64,000 nucleotides of DNA, from contig JACVCJ010000001.1 in NCBI GenBank assembly GCA_016742095.1, forward strand, positions 1 to 64,000, given 5' to 3'. This DNA comes from Bacteroidia bacterium (GTDB lineage Bacteria > Bacteroidota > Bacteroidia > CAIKAF01). Positions 19,032 to 26,915 of the stretch are shown one piece after another (the stretch's first letter is position 1; each line of letters begins with the position of its first letter). The notes under the pieces are model-generated. The model ran no database searches. It saw nothing but the letters and a program-made list of their open reading frames with translations, and had not been told where the DNA came from. A program made the position numbers and the translations under genes.

Positions 19032-19418
19032 TCAGCGGTTGATCTTTACCGGCTGTTTGTGCTCGTCGATCGCTACAAAGGTAAACTCGCCGCTGACGGC
19101 TTTTTCACGCTCTTCGGAATACATCTGTTCTATAAAAATGTCCACGCGTATCTTCAGGCTGGTATTGCCCAGGTAGGTCACTTTACCTATCAGTTCCACA
19201 ATGGTACCGGCGGGAATGGGCTTTTTAAAGTCGATACGGTCGCTGCTTACCGTAACCATGCGCTGACGGCAGAAACGGGTGGCGGTGATAAAGGCGGCCT
19301 CGTCCATCAGCTGCATGGCGGTGCCTCCGAAAAGGGTATCGTAATGATTGGTGGTATTGGGAAACACGGCTTTGAATATATGTGTTTCGGCCTGTCGGAT
19401 CTTTTCTTCTACGGTCAT
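19032..19418 (-). CDS. acyl-CoA thioesterase, hotdog fold
   Basis: The 128-residue protein fits the YciA/BACH type: NHYDTLFGGTAMQLMDEAAFITA holds the hotdog helix with the catalytic Asp, followed by FKKPIPAGTIVELIGKV. It hydrolyses acyl-CoA to free CoA and acid in the cytoplasm, and the chain-length preference is unknown. Its ATG overlaps the stop of the PAS gene by 4 bases, so it is translated with it and falls under the same upstream cobalamin riboswitch. Confidence 0.88.
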   Translation of the reverse strand: MTVEEKIRQAETHIFKAVFPNTTNHYDTLFGGTAMQLMDEAAFITATRFCRQRMVTVSSDRIDFKKPIPAGTIVELIGKVTYLGNTSLKIRVDIFIEQMYSEEREKAVSGEFTFVAIDEHKQPVKINR

Positions 19419-19987
19419 ATGATTTCGTTTTCGAGTGCTAAAAAATGAGTGATCTTCTGTTGATGGCGCAGCGGGAATACTTCAATACCGCAGAGGTATT
19501 CGCTGCCGTCGGCCCGGTAATTGAGCAGGCTGCTGCGGAAACGCCGGCCCGCTTCCAGTTTTTTATGTATATACGCAATTTTATGCGGACAGCTGTTCGT
19601 ACCCTGCAGGAAGGACGGTTTTTTGCCGATGGCGAACGAGGCGGGATAACCGGTCATGCGTTCGAATCCTTCGTCGGCCCAGCAGATGACGCGCTGTGCA
19701 TCGGTAAGTACCAGGGCCTGGTAGGGGCGTGTAAGAATGGCCGGCAGTTGCTTTGTCCAGTCGGCGCCGCCTGCAATGCGGCACAGTGTGTGCATAATTT
19801 CGGCATTCCCGCGTTCGGACGAAGGAGCCGCCAGGTCCCAGCACAGCAAGGGATGCTGACCAGGCCGCGGGTCTTCTATCCGGGACTGTAACTGCGTATA
19901 TTCATCCCAGCTGAGCGACATCAGGTACATATCGAGGCACATGATGCGGCTGAGTTTTTTACCGGTGTTGTTTTTTTGTGTCTGCAC
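19415..19987 (-). CDS. PAS-domain protein, LOV-like but lacking the adduct cysteine
   Basis: The protein has 190 residues from GTG at 19987; the nearest ATG is 19942. It has no signal and no output domain. An N-terminal half of about 90 residues (LCWDLAAPSSERG) precedes one PAS domain: QALVLTDAQRVICWADEGFE, then MTGYPASFAIGKKPSFLQG, then NYRADGSEYLCGIEVFPL and THFLALENEI. The GKKPSFLQG motif lines up with GRNCRFLQG of LOV photosensors, with Pro where LOV has the flavin-adduct Cys. It is therefore probably not a classical photoreceptor, though it could bind another ligand or a partner. A cobalamin riboswitch lies upstream on the same strand. Confidence 0.8.
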   Translation of the reverse strand: MQTQKNNTGKKLSRIMCLDMYLMSLSWDEYTQLQSRIEDPRPGQHPLLCWDLAAPSSERGNAEIMHTLCRIAGGADWTKQLPAILTRPYQALVLTDAQRVICWADEGFERMTGYPASFAIGKKPSFLQGTNSCPHKIAYIHKKLEAGRRFRSSLLNYRADGSEYLCGIEVFPLRHQQKITHFLALENEII

Positions 19988-20047
19988 AGTTTGTATCGTT
20001 TTTTGTATGCTCTTTAGTTTATACTACGGAGCTGTGCGGAACGGGGA

Positions 20048-20088
20048 AAGACAGGCCGGAGCCTTCGCGTGAACGAACGTCCTGCCTT
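20048..20088 (-). promoter_or_regulatory. candidate riboswitch expression platform
   Basis: On the minus strand, AAGGCAGG (20081-20088) can pair with CCTGTCTT (20048-20055; seven Watson-Crick pairs and one G-U). It can also pair perfectly with CCTGCCTT (20133-20140) in the 3' part of the cobalamin aptamer. The two pairings exclude each other. No T run follows the 20048-20088 hairpin, so the switch, if real, is not a plain intrinsic terminator. Confidence 0.45.
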
Positions 20089-20129
20089 GTGTTAACTCTG
20101 CCTCAATCCGCGAAAGCATCATTTCTGCA

Positions 20130-20292
20130 ACAAAGGCAGGTCTCCTGACTTGCACCGTTCTTACCGCCTTCCCGTCCCGCTTCCGGCAGGGCAGTGGCAT
20201 ACGGGTAAAAACCGCGGGTGCTTACAGTTACGGGACAGTTCGTGAATTGCACACGATTCCCTTTTCATCCCGCGCGTAGCGGGAACCTTTGT
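20130..20292 (-). promoter_or_regulatory. cobalamin (adenosylcobalamin-type) riboswitch aptamer
   Basis: All signature parts are present on the minus strand. The GGGAATCGTGTGCAAT and ACTGTCCCGTAACTGTAAG blocks are at 20221-20262, and GCCACTG is at 20192-20198. The B12 box AAGTCAGGAGACCTGCC is at 20135-20151. The closing stem P1 is ACAAAGG (20286-20292) with CCTTTGT (20130-20136). Seven-base P1 pairing is exact. The first gene downstream is the PAS protein at 19987; no TonB-dependent receptor or cobalamin gene is near. Confidence 0.95.
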
Positions 20293-20344
20293 CTGTATTT
20301 TTACTAAAGAGCGATGTACAAATATATAAATCTGCGGCAACTTT

Positions 20345-21292
20345 TTAAAGGCTGCGTTTTTGTTTCAGGAAACGGATAAAAAGCCCCTGCTGATCGATGA
20401 ACACGTTGTGGGAACAGTTTTCGGGATACAGCAGGTTCTCGGCGCCTAATATATGCTGCAGGGCCTGTACCTGTGCCGGGGAATAGAGCCCGTCTTCACG
20501 TCCGTAGACCGCATACACAGGAAACTTACGGGCACAGAGTTCCTTTATCTGCGGAGCAAGATCGAGGGTGGTGTACTGTTCGTTCCGCCAGAAACCCGCC
20601 GGCGCTTCGCGACTCATGTCCGACAGCAGTTTATACTGCGGGTCCGCACGCATTTTCGTATACAGATCTTGGGCCTCTTCCGTAGGTTGTGCCGGGGAGT
20701 AAAACCCGTTCTGCATGGCGTGCATAAAACAGTAAGATGCATATTCCATACTGGTGGAATCCATTTTTTCGAGTGCGTATATATACTTCAGGTTGGCATG
20801 ATCTTTCTTTTCGATGTATATACTTTTTGAGCGATTTCGTATATGTGTAAACGATTCCTGCAGGTTCACCGGAGCGCCGGCAAGGATCAGGGCATCCACT
20901 TTTTCGGGGTATTTTAAGCTGAAGAGCGTGCCCAGTATACCGCCGAAACTGTGGCCCAGCAGCGTGGCCTTGCGTATGCCGCAGCTTTTGTATACGTGTG
21001 CCAGATCGCTGAAACTTTCCTTGAACGTATAGGCCGCTTTGGCATTGGGGGAGCGCCCTTCGCCCCGGCGGTCGTACACGATCACGTAGAATCCTGAATC
21101 GGCCAGGGTCTGAGCGGTACTCAGCTCAAAAGAGGCGGCATTGTAACCGGGGCCTCCGTGCAGGAATACAAGCGCCGGATCTTCTTTTACCCCGAAAGTT
21201 CGTATATATAAGGACTGTGCCTGCAGCAGGCTGCCCAGCATAAAGAAAAGAACACAAAAATAAAGGCGGAAAGATCGTTTTAGTATAGTCAT
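20345..21292 (-). CDS. exported alpha/beta hydrolase, prolyl iminopeptidase-like
   Basis: The protein has 315 residues, with a Sec signal (MTILKRSFRLYFCVLFFMLG) cut near LLQAQS. The alpha/beta hydrolase core has the oxyanion motif HGGPG, nucleophile GHSFGG, Asp in YGREDGLYSP and His in CSHNVFID. HGGPG and the S33-like layout point to a proline iminopeptidase or a related peptidase or esterase. The substrate is not known. It follows a lipoprotein gene by 23 bases or less and should be cotranscribed with it. The cobalamin riboswitch begins just after its stop on the same strand. Confidence 0.85.
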   Translation of the reverse strand: MTILKRSFRLYFCVLFFMLGSLLQAQSLYIRTFGVKEDPALVFLHGGPGYNAASFELSTAQTLADSGFYVIVYDRRGEGRSPNAKAAYTFKESFSDLAHVYKSCGIRKATLLGHSFGGILGTLFSLKYPEKVDALILAGAPVNLQESFTHIRNRSKSIYIEKKDHANLKYIYALEKMDSTSMEYASYCFMHAMQNGFYSPAQPTEEAQDLYTKMRADPQYKLLSDMSREAPAGFWRNEQYTTLDLAPQIKELCARKFPVYAVYGREDGLYSPAQVQALQHILGAENLLYPENCSHNVFIDQQGLFIRFLKQKRSL

Positions 21293-21303
21293 AAGGAAAT
21301 GCG

Positions 21304-21816
21304 TCAGGGTTTTATCAGTATAACGGACGAATACGGCAGTTTTTCTTCATACGACACCAGTTTGTAGGGATGTACCTCTTTAAAATACCAGCAGTCGGGC
21401 AGCGGCCAGGTTTTATAATGGGGCTTGCTGAAACTGAATTCCAGCGTATGTACCCGTTCATAGGCTGTTTCCGGGTCATTGGGGTTCAGGGGCAGGTTCA
21501 GGTAATTGTACCGCAGGGTGCCCTGGTTTAATACTTCGTCCTCAGCTGCGGCACTTGTTGTTTCGTAAAGCGTAACATCCGGGTAGTCGATCTGTATACG
21601 TATTGTTTGCATTTCTGCAGAATGGTCCTGCAAAGGGCAACTTCCGCAGGTCTTATATTCCAGGGTGCTGAACCGCCAGCTGCCGTTTGCCGAAGAAAGG
21701 AATTCGGCCTTCTTTTTTTCGTGGAGTTTCTCTTCCTGTTTTACCGGGTCACAGGCCGAAAGCAGGACACAGCAGCAACAGGTAAAAAGGAATGCAAAAA
21801 GTCGGAGCGGCTTCAT
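21304..21816 (-). CDS. lipoprotein of unknown function
   Basis: The protein has 170 residues from the ATG at 21816. A lipobox (VLLSAC) with a Cys-rich signal marks it as a lipoprotein. The mature part includes a TCGSCPLQ motif near residue 57, a possible metal or disulfide site. I do not recognise a family. It precedes the hydrolase in one operon. A TACATTTG -7 element at 21820-21827 lies so close to the ATG that the mRNA may be nearly leaderless. Confidence 0.75.
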   Translation of the reverse strand: MKPLRLFAFLFTCCCCVLLSACDPVKQEEKLHEKKKAEFLSSANGSWRFSTLEYKTCGSCPLQDHSAEMQTIRIQIDYPDVTLYETTSAAAEDEVLNQGTLRYNYLNLPLNPNDPETAYERVHTLEFSFSKPHYKTWPLPDCWYFKEVHPYKLVSYEEKLPYSSVILIKP

Positions 21817-22114
21817 GTTCAAATGTACGTAAAAAAGAAGATCGTATGCAGACGCCGGGAAGCGCTTTTTATTTTACATTAATGTTTAAATTTAAGAGCT
21901 TCAGCTTTTATAAGACCCGTATATCCGAAAATAGTTTATCCGGCCGGTTTTTTTTCATCATTTTAATTAATTGATAATCAAATATTTTTTAAAAATGCTC
22001 TGCATTGCATACCTGTTTTTCGTCTAAATAATTAACACCTGTTAACGTTTTTGTGATTTTTTCATTAATATTACATTGACTAAACAATTAACTAATACAA
22101 ACCAAGCTATACCT
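21817..22114. other. AT-rich spacer with divergent promoters
   Basis: This separates two divergent genes. TACATTTG (21820-21827, minus) serves the lipoprotein gene. The rest is strongly AT-rich (stretches near 21940-22075) and probably holds the promoter of the next plus-strand gene. No consensus -7 element for it stands out, and no small open frame of note is seen. Confidence 0.4.
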
Positions 22115-23869
22115 ATGAAGTATTTAGTATTGCTGTGCTTTGCACTGTTCTCTGCGGGAGCGTTTGCACAAACGGAGATATGCAACAATGCAATTGACGA
22201 TGACGGCGATGGCCTGATTGACCTGAATGACTCTACGGACTGTGTCTGCAATAATGCCGGTACTTCGGTGTCTTCACTGATCCCTAATGCTTCTTTTGAG
22301 GCCTATGATTACCTGCCTACGGGCTTTTCACAGATGGATGCGGCTACCGGCTGGACCCAGGCCACACAGGCCACGTCCGACTATTTCAATCACCCGTCGT
22401 ACAACTGGGCCCCGGCCGTAAACCTCGGTCTGGTGCCACCTCCCGACGGCGTGGGATACGTGGGCTGTCACATTATGAGCGGGTACATTGAGTACGTGGG
22501 AGCCTGTCTTTCTTCGCCCATGCTGGCCGGTACCAATTATAAAATATCGTTCCAGACGGCGGCATTCCCGACAGACGGCGGCGGCGGAAGCTGTAACGGC
22601 GATGCCGTGGGCGCCACCACCATCGACCTGGTGATCTATGGCAATGCCAGCTGTGCACAGATGCCTGTAATGACGATGGACTGTCCCATTCTTTCCGATC
22701 CCAGCTGGGTGGAACTGGGCCGCTTTACCTATACGCCCGGTACTTCCTGGTCTACGGTAACCATTACGTTTACACCTACGACCAATATCAATGTAATTAT
22801 GCTGGGCGGTCCCTGCTCATCCGATATACCGGCCGGTTTTGCTTCGGCCTTCGGCCAGTTCTGTTACCCGTATTTCGTATTCGACGACCTGGTGCTGAAC
22901 GAATCGAGCCTTTTTGCCGCCGTGAGCGACAGCGGAACCTTCTGCGGAGAAGACAAGACCCTGCTGGCGTCCAACCAGACCACCCCGGGCAGCTGGCAGT
23001 GGTACTACGAAGGCGTGGCCATGAACGGTGAGAACGGTCAGAACCTGGACGTGATCGGAGCCGGTAACGGTCCCGGACTGTATAATGTTGTGTATACCGA
23101 TACAAGCGGTGCCTGCGTGGTGGCTTCTATCGAGATCGATAACCCCGTTACCGTAGATGCCGGCTATTCGGCTACGGAAGAATGTATCGGGAAAGTGACC
23201 ACATTCACGGCTTCTGCCACTACGAATGACGGACCTCTTACCTACAACTGGGACCTGGGCGATAATTCGGCCAGTACCGATGAGAACCCGACGCATACCT
23301 ACGCAAATGCCGGACAGTACAATGTACAGGTGGTGGTAACTACCGCCACGGGCTGCCAGGACAGCATAACGCAGACCGTTACCGTGAATGCGCTGCCCGA
23401 GGTAGATGCCGGTGAAGACCTGTATATATGCGGTAACGGCAAGGTTACGCTCAGCGGCAGCGGGGCAGCTACCTATACCTGGGACAACGACGTGCAGAAC
23501 GGCGTAGAATTCCAGCCTGCCCCCAATACCTATACCGTAACGGGTACCGACAGCAACGGCTGTGTAAATACCGACCAGGTAAAAATTGATGTGGCCCAGA
23601 GCGTGGATGCCGGTAAGATACCCAATATCTTTACCCCCGACGGCGACAGCATGAACGATATCTATACCACCGACCAGTTCAAGGAATGTACGTCATTCGA
23701 ATGTACCATATACAACCGCTGGGGCGTGAAGCTGTACCAGACCAACGACGTGCTGATCAACTGGGCGCCGGGCTCTATCGAAGACGGCGTGTACTTTGCC
23801 ACCATCTTCTACACGGACTGTAACGGTAAACAGGAGAAACACGAACAACACATTACCATATTTCAGTAG
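22115..23869 (+). CDS. T9SS type B cargo protein with PKD domain
   Basis: The protein has 584 residues from the ATG at 22115. The signal (MKYLVLLCFALFSAGAFAQ) is followed by an acidic calcium-binding-like stretch (NAIDDDGDGLIDLND), then a beta-sandwich part (SLIPNASFEAYD), typical of surface proteins. An IPT/PKD-like domain at about 360-445 has TYNWDLGDNSAST. Another Ig-like segment (ATYTWDND) follows. The C-terminus is a gliding-motility-associated, type B sorting domain: IPNIFTPDGDSMND ... CTIYNRWGVKLY ... DGVYFATI. It is probably surface-attached. The ligand is unknown. Confidence 0.9.
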   Translation: MKYLVLLCFALFSAGAFAQTEICNNAIDDDGDGLIDLNDSTDCVCNNAGTSVSSLIPNASFEAYDYLPTGFSQMDAATGWTQATQATSDYFNHPSYNWAPAVNLGLVPPPDGVGYVGCHIMSGYIEYVGACLSSPMLAGTNYKISFQTAAFPTDGGGGSCNGDAVGATTIDLVIYGNASCAQMPVMTMDCPILSDPSWVELGRFTYTPGTSWSTVTITFTPTTNINVIMLGGPCSSDIPAGFASAFGQFCYPYFVFDDLVLNESSLFAAVSDSGTFCGEDKTLLASNQTTPGSWQWYYEGVAMNGENGQNLDVIGAGNGPGLYNVVYTDTSGACVVASIEIDNPVTVDAGYSATEECIGKVTTFTASATTNDGPLTYNWDLGDNSASTDENPTHTYANAGQYNVQVVVTTATGCQDSITQTVTVNALPEVDAGEDLYICGNGKVTLSGSGAATYTWDNDVQNGVEFQPAPNTYTVTGTDSNGCVNTDQVKIDVAQSVDAGKIPNIFTPDGDSMNDIYTTDQFKECTSFECTIYNRWGVKLYQTNDVLINWAPGSIEDGVYFATIFYTDCNGKQEKHEQHITIFQ

Positions 23870-23888
23870 CATCTGATGATATAAAAGC

Positions 23889-23926
23889 AAAATGCCGGAG
23901 ATCAATTTCTACCGGCATTTTTTTTG
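23889..23926. terminator. bidirectional intrinsic terminator
   Basis: AAAATGCCGG pairs with CCGGCATTTT around a 13-base loop, with T runs on both strands. Confidence 0.85.
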
Positions 23927-23978
23927 TTTTCGTTTTTGGGTAAGGGTGCATAAGAAGGTACAACGGGAAAGGGAAGCT

Positions 23979-24311
23979 TCAGGATATTTCTTCGTTTACC
24001 TGGGCTTCGGGGGCGTTCAGTTTCACGGATTCGATACCGTTGTCGCGCGCGCTGCTGCTTTCGTACATTTCGCTTATGCCGATCACCTGACCGTTAGCTG
24101 CTTTAAGTGTAAAGTACGGGCTTCCGTCGGATGCGGTCCTGCGTTCGTACATACTGTCGTCGGGTGCGTTTTTGCGGACCGACTCGATGCCGTTGTCGCA
24201 GCCTGTACGGGAAGCATACCCCTCGCTGCTGAGAATGGTACGTCCGTTACCGGCCTTGAGCGCAAACTGGAACTCGCCGTTACTGCGTTTACTGATGACA
24301 AATTTTCCCAT
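23979..24311 (-). CDS. YegP/DUF1508-family protein, two tandem repeats
   Basis: The protein has 110 residues made of two copies of a domain of about 50 residues. The first runs GKFVISKRSNGEFQFALKAGNG ... NGIESVRKNAP. The second runs DGSPYFTLKAANGQ ... NGIESVKLNAP. E. coli YegP has this two-domain layout (DUF1508/UPF0339). Its biochemical role is unknown. The protein has no signal and should be cytoplasmic. A strong consensus promoter precedes it. Confidence 0.88.
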   Translation of the reverse strand: MGKFVISKRSNGEFQFALKAGNGRTILSSEGYASRTGCDNGIESVRKNAPDDSMYERRTASDGSPYFTLKAANGQVIGISEMYESSSARDNGIESVKLNAPEAQVNEEIS

Positions 24312-24349
24312 GTTTCGTTGTAGTTAGGTGGATAAATAATGAAGAAACA

Positions 24350-24380
24350 CAAATTTAAAATAAAAGCGGACAATGCCAAA
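24350..24380 (-). promoter_or_regulatory. YegP-family gene promoter
   Basis: TTTG, a 19-base spacer and TAAATTTG on the minus strand match the consensus exactly. The -7 element is about 40 bases before the ATG at 24311. Confidence 0.7.
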
Positions 24381-24625
24381 TAATCCCTCTGAAGGAACGA
24401 AAACGGCAACATGAAAAAGGGATGTACGGATACATACTTTCATTGTACTTCGGGATAACAATGACTATACGTTATTACCGGAAGGCTCTTTTTACCCGGC
24501 ATAATGATTAATATACTAAATTATAGCCTGCCGCCGGTTCAGGTCTGCGTAATTTCTTCTTCGGCACTTAGACATGGCAGAGCATTATGCGGCGAAAGTA
24601 AAAATTAGTATATACATCATGTAAA

Positions 24626-24662
24626 AAGAAAAGCCTGACGGCAGGAAGGATGCGGTCAGGCT
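24626..24662 (-). terminator. intrinsic terminator of the HsdR-N gene
   Basis: On the minus strand the 8-bp stem AGCCTGAC/GTCAGGCT is followed by TTTTCTTTTT. Confidence 0.8.
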
Positions 24663-24687
24663 GTGTAAACAGTTCCGGAAACTCTTT

Positions 24688-25761
24688 TTAAACCGTTTCT
24701 TTTACTTTCTCATAAAAGTCGATGGCTGCAACGAGCTGATCGCTATACGTGAACAGATCGTCCAGGGACAGGAACTCAAATTTGGTTTCTTTCTTTTGTT
24801 CATCAAAGATCCCGAGTTGTTTTTTAGTGCCGTTGAGGTACAGGCGGCAAATGGTCTTACGGTTATTATCATCTAACAAAATAGAGAAGTACGACTGCGC
24901 ATCCCTGTAAGCAATACGCGATACTTCTACCCGTTGCCGCAAAATGCTCTTTACGATAAGAAAACATTCAAGCTCTTCTGCCGTGGTAACGATCTTGCTG
25001 ATGCTCTCCGAAACTTCCGCCGGAACCGGTTCGGCCGCATTGTTCTCAGATTCTTTAGACAACGCAGATTTTAAACGTTCCGTGATCAGATCACTTATAT
25101 AATGTGAAATAGATCTGCGTGTCAGATTGGTGAACTGGTCCAGCACTTTCTGGGTGATCATTCCCGGGTATACCTGTCTTGCAAAGTGTTTGACGAAATT
25201 CTCTGATGGCGTGGTAAATTCATTGTTTATGAGATTTTTAAGCTCATTCGTGTATTTGAGCTCGCTGGCGGTCGTTATGATATTGTCTACATCAAAGTAC
25301 GACTTGTGGAATTTCTTTAATTCTTCGATCTGGTTATCGCGTAGGTCCGCCAGGTTAAATTCCAGGAATGGTTTTTCATCCATTTTATTGGGTTCTGCCA
25401 GGTCTGTATAAAAACGGTAGAGAATGCCATTGGTCAGGATACCGAACCGGGCCCTGGATACATGAAAATACCGTAACAGCTGTCCGTCATGCACATCCAG
25501 GTTCTGGTTCCAGTGTTTACATTCTATGAGGATCGTCGGAATGGTATCCTTTAGGATCGCATAATCGATCTTCTCGCCCTTTTTGGTGCCTATATCGGAT
25601 ATGAACTCCGGAACAACTTCCAGGGGATTGAACACATCGTAGCCTAATGCCTGGATAAAAGGCATTACAAATGCGGTTTTGGTTGCTTCTTCTGTGTGAA
25701 TTTGTTCTTTTAACTTAAGAACTCGGTCACTAAGCTGTTTCAGGGTGTCTTTCAGGTCCAT
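24688..25761 (-). CDS. orphan restriction-endonuclease-like protein (HsdR N-terminal fold)
   Basis: The protein has 357 residues. Its N-terminal 150 match the HsdR-N/PD-(D/E)XK nuclease fold: EATKTAFVMPFIQALGYDVFN, then EKIDYAILKD, then TILIECKHW (the E-x-K site). Full HsdR has over 700 residues with a helicase, which is absent here. The C-terminal half (about 190-357) has mixed helices and no motif I know. No methylase or specificity gene lies nearby. The gene is AT-richer than its neighbours and sits in gene-poor flanks, which suggests transfer. A role in phage defence is possible but not shown. Confidence 0.75.
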   Translation of the reverse strand: MDLKDTLKQLSDRVLKLKEQIHTEEATKTAFVMPFIQALGYDVFNPLEVVPEFISDIGTKKGEKIDYAILKDTIPTILIECKHWNQNLDVHDGQLLRYFHVSRARFGILTNGILYRFYTDLAEPNKMDEKPFLEFNLADLRDNQIEELKKFHKSYFDVDNIITTASELKYTNELKNLINNEFTTPSENFVKHFARQVYPGMITQKVLDQFTNLTRRSISHYISDLITERLKSALSKESENNAAEPVPAEVSESISKIVTTAEELECFLIVKSILRQRVEVSRIAYRDAQSYFSILLDDNNRKTICRLYLNGTKKQLGIFDEQKKETKFEFLSLDDLFTYSDQLVAAIDFYEKVKETV

Positions 25762-26122
25762 AAATTTTTACTGGTTTTAAATTGGGTGTTGAATAAAAGT
25801 TCCCGAACAGTTTCTGGCTGCTCAGCAATAATGATAAATACGTAGGGGAATGGGTGGATGTATGGGGTCAGGGTAATATGCAGAGTTTAAGGTTAACGAT
25901 GTCAAATATATTCATTTACAAAGAAAACCCAAGAGAAGTTGAAAAAATGTGGACACGGCAGGTCCTCAGCACACCACCATCTCGGTGGTAAATGCGTCAG
26001 CGGCCGGCGGCAGTAAGATATACGAAGAACCTGTAGATAACATAAGCGTGTTGATCAGGACACAAAAGTAGGCTGCCTGTTTTGCCTGCACAAGAGGAAA
26101 AACCCGGTTCCTGACAGGGAAT
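25762..26122. other. gene-poor spacer with a possible coding remnant
   Basis: An open stretch at 25949-26071 (about 40 codons, plus strand) reads VDTAGPQHTTISVVNASAA and onward, with coding-like composition but no good start. It may be debris of a gene cut by transfer of the nuclease gene. Nothing else is recognisable; no tRNA or repeat is visible. Confidence 0.35.
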
Positions 26123-26518
26123 TTACCCGCAACGTCCGGGTTGCCAGCGGGCGGGTTCGGGCTTTTTGTGGCATTTGCAGCTGCGGCGTATTTCGCTTAC
26201 GAACCACTGCCGGTCGCGCAGGCGGGCCAGCAGCACATAACGTATGGCACGGTAACTCTTGTCCGCAACAGGGTCGTGCACCAGTTCAATGCGGTATTCG
26301 TTGTTTCCGTAATTCTCCGATCTTACCGTTATATCCGAAGCCTGTGTCCCCGGCGGACGTTCGTAGAACAGCAGGATCAGTTCTTCGGGCGTTTCAATAT
26401 CCTGGCGGTCCTGCACCCGGGTATTGATGTCGGTGGTGTCCAGCAGATCGTACTCTTCGGCACAGGAGCTGAAAAAAAAGGTGAGGCACAGCAGCAGGAA
26501 GAGGTATCTTGCACTCAT
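26123..26518 (-). CDS. small lipoprotein of unknown function
   Basis: The protein has 131 residues from the ATG at 26518; a longer frame upstream lacks a signal. A lipobox (FFFSSC) marks it as a lipoprotein. The mature part has a YDLLDTTDINTRVQD stretch, a beta-rich centre and a Cys-containing basic end (RRSCKCHKKPEPARW). No family recognised. The C-terminal region, where the protein has two nearby cysteines, might bind a ligand or form a disulfide. Confidence 0.65.
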   Translation of the reverse strand: MSARYLFLLLCLTFFFSSCAEEYDLLDTTDINTRVQDRQDIETPEELILLFYERPPGTQASDITVRSENYGNNEYRIELVHDPVADKSYRAIRYVLLARLRDRQWFVSEIRRSCKCHKKPEPARWQPGRCG

Positions 26519-26618
26519 GATAAACGGTTTGGCTGAATGGGGACGCAGGGTGTGAGCAACCAAATATACTGAATTAAGGCCGTAATTCCACATAATAAGC
26601 GTATTATATGCAGCGGTA

Positions 26619-26867
26619 CTAAGGGTAACAGAAGCCGCAGGCCTTGCTGAAACCCCGGTCTTCCGCGTCTTTCTTCTTCAGTTTCCGGATCTCGTGCGTG
26701 CAGCGTTTGAGCCCGCTGCAATAACCGCTGTGATAGGCATAGGCACTGCCGCTCATGCATACGTAAACGCTGTCGGAGGCGGGCGGGGGAGGCAGGTATA
26801 GCGCTGCGGAACGCTGTCCGCAGAACAGGGCCATCCCTGCCAGGCTAAGGGATAAAAAGGTCTTCAT
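26619..26867 (-). CDS. small exported cysteine-rich protein
   Basis: The protein has 82 residues from the ATG at 26867. The signal is MKTFLSLSLAGMALFCG. The mature part has VYVCMSGSAYAYHS, CSGLKRC and the ending CGFCYP. The pattern VYxCxxxxAxxYH...C.GL..C...C..CY recurs in many Bacteroidota small exported proteins, so this is a member of a common but uncharacterised family. The cysteines suggest metal binding or disulfides. It lies just behind murF-alr on the same strand. Confidence 0.65.
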   Translation of the reverse strand: MKTFLSLSLAGMALFCGQRSAALYLPPPPASDSVYVCMSGSAYAYHSGYCSGLKRCTHEIRKLKKKDAEDRGFSKACGFCYP

Positions 26868-26915
26868 AGTGTGGGTGTGAATGGTGTTTTTCAAAGATAC
26901 ATTTTCCCGCGGATC

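Larger units (their letters stand above)
24312..24687. other. gene-poor spacer
   Basis: Besides the promoter of the YegP gene and the terminator of the next gene (listed separately), I see no open frame, tRNA or repeat here. The composition is AT-rich. The middle (24400-24620) is unassigned. Confidence 0.5.

Noticed and set aside
24688-25761. Complete type I restriction system
   Set aside because: No methylase, specificity or helicase gene is present; only the nuclease-like domain.
25949-26071. Short gene of about 40 codons
   Set aside because: No good start codon or leader. I keep it only as a possible remnant.
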